Positions 1 through 5,746 of a stretch of DNA of 43,308 bases are shown here, piece by piece. The notes under the pieces were generated by a model. The model saw only the letters and a program-made list of their open reading frames with translations, had not been told where the DNA came from and searched no databases. This DNA comes from an uncultured Oscillospiraceae bacterium. GTDB lineage: Bacteria; Bacillota; Clostridia; Oscillospirales; Acutalibacteraceae. A program made the position numbers and the translations under genes. The stretch covers positions 1 to 43,308 of the forward strand of contig CAUGOD010000024.1 in NCBI GenBank assembly GCA_959601025.1, in the 5' to 3' direction. Every line of letters starts with the position of its first letter. The first letter of the stretch is position 1.

Positions 1-131
1 GCGTACAGGCCAAGCTGCGGCTTTCGCAGGAGTATGGAACACGGGGCGTTAGCTATTGGAATGTGATGAAATATTTTCCGCAAAATTGGCTGGTGCTCAA
101 TTCCCTGTACAATATCCGCCGGGAATTGTAG
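1..131 (+). CDS. C-terminal end of GH18 (YaaH/SleL-like) cell-wall hydrolase, partial
   Basis: Only the last 42 codons are present; the reading frame enters from the left edge and ends in TAG at 129-131. The visible residues (EYGTRGVSYWNVM, then FPQNWLVLNSLYNIR) resemble the end of the GH18 barrel of LysM-GH18 spore-cortex hydrolases of the YaaH/YdhD/SleL type, where a 'YGLRG..YW' strand is followed by 'FPQNW' and a closing helix. Those enzymes act on peptidoglycan or spore cortex. The family call rests on this short similarity alone; another GH18 protein is possible. It ends 27 bp before a perfect-palindrome terminator and is convergent with the manA-like gene. Confidence 0.55.
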   Translation, partial: VQAKLRLSQEYGTRGVSYWNVMKYFPQNWLVLNSLYNIRREL

Positions 132-157
132 GCGCCGGATATGTACGGACGGCGGAC

Positions 158-197
158 AAAAAGGAAGGGGAGAGACATGTCTCTCCCCTTCCTTTTT
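158..197. terminator. Bidirectional intrinsic terminator
   Basis: A perfect 40-bp palindrome: A5, then GGAAGGGGAGAGAC, mirrored and closed by T5. It is GC-rich in the stem with a T tract on both strands and lies between convergent genes (GH18 fragment and mannose-6-phosphate isomerase), so it can stop transcription from both sides. Confidence 0.9.
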
Positions 198-240
198 GCA
201 TAGAAACAGATGGATAAACGCCGGGTGAACCGAAGGGCGG

Positions 241-1200
241 TCAGACGGTCGTCAGCAGGACGGACAGCCCGCCCTTCAGGCGCGCCGTTCCGCTTCCCGC
301 CGGCAAAAAGAAACCGTCTCCCTTGCGTATGGGAAAACACTGTCCGCAGCTTTGCAGCGTTCCTTCACCCTCCAGGCAGAGAATATGAAGGAATCGGTCA
401 TTGTCAACCGAAATAGCGGCGCTTTTCTCTACGTCCCATTGAAAAATTCGGAAATATTCGCAGCGATGCAGAAGGGTGGAAACATAACCGGCCTTCTGTA
501 CGGGCGTTTCCTGCGGGTTCCCGGTACAGGCGGAGGCCGACAGGCAGGTTACTTCCATTGCTTTTTCTATATGTAATGGCCGGGTATTTCCGTTTTTGTC
601 CCGGCGTCCGTAGTCATATACCCGATAGGTGAGATTGCTGCTTTGCTGGATTTCAGCGATGAGAATGCCTTTTCCGATCGCGTGCAGAGTGGTGGCCGGG
701 ATAAAAAATACGTCTCCCTTGTGAACCGGAATCCGGTTGACAAGTTCCGTCAGGCTTTCCTGTTCGATCGCTCGGCGGAATTCTTCGCGGGAGACATCCC
801 GACGAAAGCCGTAAAGTATCTCCGCCTCTTCTTCGCAGTCCATAATATACCAGATTTCGTTTTTACCCATGCTGTTTTCCGTCCGTCGGGCATAGTCGTC
901 GTCGGGATGCACCTGGATCGATAAATCCCTTTTGGCGTCGATCAGCTTAATCATCAAGGGGAATTCGCAGGCGTTAACCCTCTCTCCGGCAAATTCCGGG
1001 TGCTGTTTTAACACGGCGGAAAGCGGCATGCCGGCAAAGCAGCCGTTTTTCACAACGCTTTCCCCATCCGGATGGCAGGAAAGCTCCCAGCTTTCGGCCA
1101 GGGGCGAGAGTTCCGTTTGCTTGTGATAGTCGGTTTTCAACCGTTCGCCGCCCCAGAGATAATCCTTCCAGGCGGGCTGTAGAATGAAGGGATATATCAT
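241..1200 (-). CDS. manA: Mannose-6-phosphate isomerase, class I
   Basis: This 319-aa cytoplasmic zinc enzyme interconverts mannose-6-phosphate and fructose-6-phosphate. The class I cupin fold is shown by the start 'IYPFILQPAWKDYLWGG', the zinc-ligand pattern QVHPDD (Q96, H98), E115 in NEIWY and H173 in TLHAIGKG, and the second cupin near the C-terminus. The length fits the short Gram-positive class I enzymes. I chose the start at 1200 because AAGGAGG lies at the right distance upstream; an open frame reaches 1299, but those 33 extra residues do not resemble the family. In this mannan-related region its likely role is to feed mannose (after phosphorylation or from mannose-1-P) into glycolysis. 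It is divergent from the amidohydrolase gene, with a candidate promoter at 1354-1382 and a GAATGATTC dyad just downstream of the -10 box. Confidence 0.93.
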   Translation of the reverse strand: MIYPFILQPAWKDYLWGGERLKTDYHKQTELSPLAESWELSCHPDGESVVKNGCFAGMPLSAVLKQHPEFAGERVNACEFPLMIKLIDAKRDLSIQVHPDDDYARRTENSMGKNEIWYIMDCEEEAEILYGFRRDVSREEFRRAIEQESLTELVNRIPVHKGDVFFIPATTLHAIGKGILIAEIQQSSNLTYRVYDYGRRDKNGNTRPLHIEKAMEVTCLSASACTGNPQETPVQKAGYVSTLLHRCEYFRIFQWDVEKSAAISVDNDRFLHILCLEGEGTLQSCGQCFPIRKGDGFFLPAGSGTARLKGGLSVLLTTV

Positions 1201-1335
1201 GATACGTCCTCCTTGCCGGCGGAAGGACTGCCTTCTTATCCCGACTGCCGCTTTATCCCGGCGGCCGGATTCCATAGGGAGTATGGAGCAATCCTTCATA
1301 AATTTTGCGTGTCTGCGCGTTTTTAAGCGCCAAAA

Positions 1336-1346
1336 ATGAATGATTC
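1336..1346. promoter_or_regulatory. GAATGATTC dyad (site A), possible operator
   Basis: The sequence ATGAATGATTC contains the dyad GAAT-G-ATTC (1338-1346). It lies just downstream of the -10 box of the manA-side promoter, near the expected transcription start, where a bound protein would block initiation. Exact copies occur at 26775-26783 and 26806-26814, and a near copy at 33719-33729. Operator function is inferred from position and recurrence. Confidence 0.45.
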
Positions 1347-1353
1347 TTTTTAA

Positions 1354-1382
1354 AATATAGCATAAATCGATTGAGCTGTCTA
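1354..1382 (-). promoter_or_regulatory. Candidate sigma-A promoter for manA
   Basis: On the minus strand: -35 TAGACA (1377-1382), 17-nt spacer, -10 TATATT (1354-1359) with an upstream TGC (extended -10). The manA start is about 150 nt downstream. Confidence 0.55.
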
Positions 1383-1392
1383 TATTATATGA

Positions 1393-1421
1393 TTGACTTA
1401 ATCATATTTGTTGTGTATAAT
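1393..1421 (+). promoter_or_regulatory. Sigma-A promoter for amidohydrolase operon
   Basis: -35 TTGACT (1393-1398), 17-nt spacer, -10 TATAAT (1416-1421). The -35 box sits inside an interrupted dyad ATGATT-N5-AATCAT (1389-1405), a possible repressor site. The gene start at 1478 is about 50 nt past the predicted transcription start. Confidence 0.75.
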
Positions 1422-1477
1422 GAAGGCAATGAACCGGTAAAACAATTTCTGAACGGATGCTTGGACGGAGGCGACGT

Positions 1478-2503
1478 ATGGAAGGAATGAAACTGACGGC
1501 TTATGACCGGCAGGTTTATGAACAGGAACTGGCGGATTTTTTACCGGATACCCTGATCGATGTGCACACGCACGTCTGGGAGGAGGGAACGCTGCGGGAC
1601 GGCGAGGAGGAAAACCGTGCCTGCGTCCGATGGCCGTTGATGGTTGCGCCTTTTTGTACCATTGAGGATCTGCGGTCGTCCTATGAATGTATGTTCCCGG
1701 GAAAGCGGGTGAGCCCGCTGCTGATGGGGTATCCCACCGCCGTATTGGAAAAAACGAACGCGTATGCGCTGGAGAGCGCGAAGCGCTTTTCCCTGCCGGT
1801 TTTATACTGCACCCGATACGATACGCCGGCGGACGTTCTCCGGCAGGCCATGAAACAGGGCTTCTGCGGAATTAAACCCTACCAGAACAACTCGCCTTCC
1901 TACATACCGGAGCGGGAGATACGGATCAGCGATTTCCTTCCGCGGGAGCATCTGGAGGTTATGGACGAGTTGAGCGGGGTGGTTATGCTGCATATTTCCC
2001 GCCCGGCAAGACTGAAGGATCCGGTCAATCTGGCGCAGCTAATGGAAATCGAAGAGAAGTATCCGCGCCTTCGACTGATTGTCGCGCATATCGGACGGGC
2101 TTATGCTCCGGAAGATTTGGGCGAAGCGTTTGAGCTGCTGAGGAAAACCAAAAATATGGTGTTTGATTTTTCCGCCAATACGCTGGATGAAGCGATGATC
2201 GCCTGCGTCCGCGCCGTCGGGCCGGAAAGGCTTCTGTTTGGCTCGGATATGCCGATCACCAAAATGCGGATGTTCCGGGTGACGGAAAACGGCGTTTATT
2301 ACAATGTGGTTCCCCGTGGGCTGTACGGCGACGTGTCGGAGGATTTCCATATGCGCGAAACGGAGAACGCCGACCGGATTACCCTGTTTATGTATGAAGA
2401 GCTGCGCGCTTTTCGCCGCTGTGCGGAACGGCTTGGCCTGTCCAGGGAAAATATCCGGGATATTTTTTACGGCAACGCGGCCCGCGTATTGAACAGAGGA
2501 TGA
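1478..2503 (+). CDS. TIM-barrel amidohydrolase (Amidohydro_2-like)
   Basis: A 341-aa cytoplasmic metal-dependent hydrolase of the amidohydrolase superfamily. Visible signatures: DVHTH with the two strand-1 metal ligands (H30, H32), a lysine in GIKPYQ, VAHIGRA with a later ligand histidine, and LFGSDMP with the strand-8 aspartate. This matches the Amidohydro_2 group, whose members act on lactones, sugar acids and related compounds; the substrate cannot be told. Start chosen at ATG 1478 because GGAGG lies 6 nt upstream; the in-frame ATG at 1457 has no ribosome site. The stop overlaps the frame of the next gene (fucose-isomerase-like), so the two are probably co-transcribed from the promoter at 1393 and may act in the same sugar pathway. 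Confidence 0.8.
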   Translation: MEGMKLTAYDRQVYEQELADFLPDTLIDVHTHVWEEGTLRDGEEENRACVRWPLMVAPFCTIEDLRSSYECMFPGKRVSPLLMGYPTAVLEKTNAYALESAKRFSLPVLYCTRYDTPADVLRQAMKQGFCGIKPYQNNSPSYIPEREIRISDFLPREHLEVMDELSGVVMLHISRPARLKDPVNLAQLMEIEEKYPRLRLIVAHIGRAYAPEDLGEAFELLRKTKNMVFDFSANTLDEAMIACVRAVGPERLLFGSDMPITKMRMFRVTENGVYYNVVPRGLYGDVSEDFHMRETENADRITLFMYEELRAFRRCAERLGLSRENIRDIFYGNAARVLNRG

Positions 2504-2553
2504 ACGAAAACAAAGACAGAAAAAAGCACGGCAGTGCGGGAAGGAATCGCTTT

Positions 2554-3945
2554 ATGAAACCAATCACGATCGGCCTTTTGCCGCTGTATATAGCGTTGTA
2601 TGATGAGAGTAATCCGGAGCTTCGTCCCCGGCTGGAGGCGTTTTACGAAGAAATTGCCCGGGGGCTGGAAAACCGCGGGCTGTCCGTTCTGAGAACGCCG
2701 TTTTGCCGGCGGAGAGAGGAATTCGAACAGGCGGTAGCCGGGTATGAAGCCGGGGGCGCCGCAGGGATTGTGACGCTGCACATGGCGTATTCCCCTTCGC
2801 TGGAATCGGAGGAGATACTGAGCGCTACCCCCTTGCCCCTTGTTGTGCTGGATACGACGGAAACTTGGGAGTTCGGACCGGAACAGGATCCGGGAGAGAT
2901 TATGTACTGCCATGGCATTCACGGCGTGATGGATCTTTGTAGTATGCTGAGGCAAAGGGGAAAGCCGTTTGCGATAGCAGCGGGACACTGGCGGGAGTCG
3001 GACGTGCTGGATCGCACGGCGGGTCTGGTTCGCGCGGCGGCGGGAGCCGCATCCCTCTTCGGCTCACGGGTGGGGACGATTGGCGGCAGTTTTGAAGGAA
3101 TGGGCGATTTCCGGGTGTCGGCGGACGAGCTGCTGTCCCGCTTTGGGGTGACGGTGGTGAAAGCGGAGGAGACGGAGCTCTGTGCCCTGCGGGACAGGAT
3201 CGCGGAACGGGATATCCGGGAGGAAATGGAGGCCGACCTCGCCCGCGGTGAACGTCTCGCTCTTTTTTCACCGGAGGTTCACGGGCGTACCGTGCAAAGC
3301 TGCCTGACGGTGCGTCGGTGGCTGGAAGCGCAGCGTCTGGACGCCTTTACCGTAAATTTCCGTGCGGTGCGGCCGGAGATGGGGCTGTCGGTCATGCCCT
3401 TTATGGAAGCCTGCAAGGCGATGGAACGGGGGATCGGTTACGCCGGCGAGGGAGATGTCCTGACCGCGGCGTTTACCGGGGCGCTGATGCGCGGCTTTGG
3501 CGCCGCGGCGTTTGTAGAAATTTTCTGCCCGGATTGGAAGGACGGACGGCTGTTCCTCAGCCACATGGGCGAAATACATTATGGCCTGCTTTCCGGGAAG
3601 CCGGAGCTGAAGGAACTGCCGTTCGTATTTGGGGAAGCGGAGAATCCGATCGTCGGGTATGGTTGTTATCGGGCGGGAAAGGCGATTTTCGTCAACATTT
3701 TCCGGGATAAGCAGGGCTTCCGGCTGCTGGCGGCGCCGGTTGCGATGGAGGAACCGGCGGGAGAAGACAGATTTGCCGGAAATGTACGCGGATGGATGAA
3801 GCCCGCCGTTCCGCTGGACGCCTTCTTGGAACAGCTCAGCACGGCGGGAGCTACCCATCACAGTGTGCTGGTTTACGACGCTTCTGTGGATCAGATGAAA
3901 TTTTTTGCCGCGCTTCTGGGTCTCCCGATAACGGTCGTGGAATAA
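2554..3945 (+). CDS. L-fucose/L-arabinose isomerase-like protein
   Basis: A 463-aa soluble protein with the layout of the L-fucose isomerase/L-arabinose isomerase fold family: an N-terminal Rossmann-like part beginning 'KPITIGLLPLY', a middle part with 'VGTIGGSFEGMGDF', and a C-terminal part with 'VNFRAV', 'GYAGEGDVLTAAF' and 'IFCPDWKDGRLFLSHMGE'. The glutamate in YAGEGD and the H-M-G-E motif are typical of metal binding in this fold. The likely role is isomerisation of an aldose or a related derivative; the substrate is unknown. Start at ATG 2554 is preferred (GGAAGG about 9 nt upstream); an alternative ATG at 2500 overlaps the upstream stop as ATGA and would add 18 charged residues. It forms a two-gene operon with the amidohydrolase. 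Confidence 0.75.
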   Translation: MKPITIGLLPLYIALYDESNPELRPRLEAFYEEIARGLENRGLSVLRTPFCRRREEFEQAVAGYEAGGAAGIVTLHMAYSPSLESEEILSATPLPLVVLDTTETWEFGPEQDPGEIMYCHGIHGVMDLCSMLRQRGKPFAIAAGHWRESDVLDRTAGLVRAAAGAASLFGSRVGTIGGSFEGMGDFRVSADELLSRFGVTVVKAEETELCALRDRIAERDIREEMEADLARGERLALFSPEVHGRTVQSCLTVRRWLEAQRLDAFTVNFRAVRPEMGLSVMPFMEACKAMERGIGYAGEGDVLTAAFTGALMRGFGAAAFVEIFCPDWKDGRLFLSHMGEIHYGLLSGKPELKELPFVFGEAENPIVGYGCYRAGKAIFVNIFRDKQGFRLLAAPVAMEEPAGEDRFAGNVRGWMKPAVPLDAFLEQLSTAGATHHSVLVYDASVDQMKFFAALLGLPITVVE

Positions 3946-4109
3946 ACGCCCGGACTGTCAAAGAAGCTGTTTTGAAAAAATTACCGCACAAAGCGAATCA
4001 GGCGCGGAAAGGGCGATCCCTTGCCGGGAATCCCCCTCGACAGGGGGGAGCGCCGCATAAACACGTCCCGTTTTTTCTGCTATCCGACTTTTTATTTTTC
4101 GACAAGCTG
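3946..4109. other. Intergenic stretch between convergent genes
   Basis: There is no coding signal here beyond the end of the isomerase-like gene. A short C-rich/G-rich hairpin (TCCCCC around 4027, GGGGGA around 4038) lies mid-way, followed by a T6 run near 4072. It may be a weak terminator for the plus-strand gene ahead of the stronger hairpin at 4110-4152. Confidence 0.4.
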
Positions 4110-4152
4110 CCGAAAGCCCCGGAATCCATAAAGTGGATTCCGGGGCTTTCGG
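4110..4152. terminator. Strong hairpin between convergent genes
   Basis: A 19-bp perfect stem (CCGAAAGCCCCGGAATCCA and its complement) with a 5-nt loop, placed between the isomerase-like gene (+) and the LacI-type gene (-). T tracts are weak on both sides, so function is inferred mainly from the stem and its position. Confidence 0.75.
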
Positions 4153-4180
4153 TTAAATATGGTTGTGGGACGGACAACCC

Positions 4181-5203
4181 TTATTTCAAAATGGGGTGCG
4201 TGGCGATACGGATGCTGCGAAACGCATGGTTCCGGTTTTTGATTCGCCACAGGATGCTTTCGGCCAGCGCCTGCCCGACTTCATTGAGCGGGAATTCGAC
4301 GGTGGAACAGTTGGGGATGGTGGAAATAAAAGAACGGGTATTATCGAAACCGCAGACCTCCAGCTGCGAATACAGTTGGAAAGGAGGAGAACAGAGCATG
4401 TGCGCCGATCGGGCGATCGAGTCGTTTCCACAGACAAAAGCGGTCGGCAGGTTCTCCTGTCCGGATAGCTGCCGGTAAAAGTCGGAAACGGCATAGTATT
4501 CGGTCGTGTTTGAAAAATCCAGCACCAGTTCCTCCGCTCCGGCGTCCGCCGCTTCCATCATGGCCCGATGATAGCCCTGCCACCGCTCATAAAAGCTCTG
4601 ACAGGAATCGCGTTCTCCGGCAAAGGCAATCCTCCGGTGGCCCTTCTCCAGCATATGGCGCGTCAGCGCATAGGTGGAGGCGGCGTTTTCCACCATTACC
4701 ATATCGCACACCATATTGTTGCCGAAGAGCGCCGGCGCGGTGTCGAAAGAGACCATCGGTAGATGAAGCCCTGCCACATGCCGGTAATACCGGCTATCGA
4801 ACAGCCCGGCCACGACAATACCGTCCGGCTGCTTGTGCAGGAGGGTAAGGGGATAGGACAGGTTGCGCTCGTGTTCCGGTAGCACCACGACAAAGCGGAT
4901 CGTACAGAAAAACTGTTCCAGATACTGCTCCATGCTTTTGATTACTTCCGTCCAAAAGGAACCGACAAAGGAATCCGCGTGGCACAGAAAAGCAATGTCA
5001 TAGTTCAGACAGCTGGAATTCTGAACCGGGGCCGCCGTGCTGACGGGAGTATTGTGCCGGTAATTCAGTTCGGTCGCTTTATCCAGTACCCGCTTGCGCG
5101 TGGACTCGGTGATGCCGGGAATATTGTTCAGAACCTTGGATACGGTGTTTCGGGAAAGATTGAGCTCCCGGGCGATCATGGCCTGCGTCGGTTTGGTCCT
5201 CAT
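4181..5203 (-). CDS. LacI/GalR-family transcriptional regulator
   Basis: A 340-aa DNA-binding regulator. The N-terminal helix-turn-helix reads 'QAMIARELNLSRNTVSKVLNN', followed by a hinge helix region (TRKRVLDKATELNY) and a periplasmic-binding-like effector domain with 'PDGIVVAG', 'GHRRIAFAGERDS', 'TAFVCGNDSIA' and 'VCGFDNTRS'. Such proteins usually bind a sugar or sugar phosphate and repress a neighbouring catabolic operon. The start at 5203 has GAGGAG about 9 nt upstream. It is divergent from the nine-gene transporter operon, the most likely target. Its own promoter contains an 18-bp perfect palindrome (5281-5298) overlapping the -35 box, which suggests self-repression. Confidence 0.92.
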   Translation of the reverse strand: MRTKPTQAMIARELNLSRNTVSKVLNNIPGITESTRKRVLDKATELNYRHNTPVSTAAPVQNSSCLNYDIAFLCHADSFVGSFWTEVIKSMEQYLEQFFCTIRFVVVLPEHERNLSYPLTLLHKQPDGIVVAGLFDSRYYRHVAGLHLPMVSFDTAPALFGNNMVCDMVMVENAASTYALTRHMLEKGHRRIAFAGERDSCQSFYERWQGYHRAMMEAADAGAEELVLDFSNTTEYYAVSDFYRQLSGQENLPTAFVCGNDSIARSAHMLCSPPFQLYSQLEVCGFDNTRSFISTIPNCSTVEFPLNEVGQALAESILWRIKNRNHAFRSIRIATHPILK

Positions 5204-5259
5204 GAAATCAGCTCCTCAATTATCGGAATAATACAGGTGGACCTTCAAGAATTGCTTTC

Positions 5260-5289
5260 AGTTTACAGGAAAAATATTGCATTTGTCAA
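5260..5289 (-). promoter_or_regulatory. Candidate promoter of the LacI-type gene
   Basis: On the minus strand: -35 TTGACA (5284-5289), 18-nt spacer, -10 TAAACT (5260-5265). The -35 box is part of the palindrome at 5281-5298. Confidence 0.5.
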
Positions 5290-5298
5290 TTGACAAAT
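5281..5298. promoter_or_regulatory. 18-bp perfect palindrome, likely LacI-type operator
   Basis: ATTTGTCAATTGACAAAT is its own reverse complement. Length and symmetry fit a LacI-family operator. Ten bases of it (ATTGACAAAT) recur at the -35 region of the operon promoter at 5508-5517. That the neighbouring regulator binds here is an inference. Confidence 0.6.
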
Positions 5299-5508
5299 AT
5301 AACAAACGCAAGAACGTCCGTTTGGAGCAACTTGTTGAACGACAAAATAAAATTGCCCGGAGTTAATGTAACTTTACAAATGTTATATGTAATGTTGCAA
5401 AAATTCTGGAAATCCAATTAATTGCCAGCAAAATAAATAAAAATTAAAAAAATAATAAAGCAATATGTGCAGTTGATACTTATTACTTCTTTTTTTACGA
5501 AAAATATA
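5299..5508. other. AT-rich intergenic regulatory region
   Basis: No gene is visible. The stretch is very AT-rich compared with the flanking genes and contains a short dyad TGTAA-CT-TTACA (5367-5378) and A/T runs around 5430-5460 that could favour bent DNA or act as an upstream promoter element. It separates the LacI-type gene from the operon promoter at 5509. Confidence 0.4.
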
Positions 5509-5536
5509 TTGACAAATGGAGAAATGCAATTATAAT
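5509..5536 (+). promoter_or_regulatory. Sigma-A promoter of the nine-gene transporter operon
   Basis: -35 TTGACA (5509-5514), 16-nt spacer, -10 TATAAT (5531-5536); both boxes match the consensus. The predicted transcript has a leader of about 200 nt before the first gene at 5747. I saw no clear riboswitch or terminator fold in that leader. Confidence 0.8.
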
Positions 5537-5746
5537 ATTCTTAACAACATAAGAGTGCAAAAACATGGAAAAGGAAATGTCGTAATTGTAGAAATATAAA
5601 ATGTGCATAAAAGCATGTGGATGTAAGCATGGAAAATCGCGTGAATTCTCTTTTTTCTCTGCATGGCTTTTGAAATTCTATGAAAAAACTCGGCGGAGAT
5701 GGAAAACGGTGACATTTTGACCAGTACGGCTAAGGAGGCGATGCGG

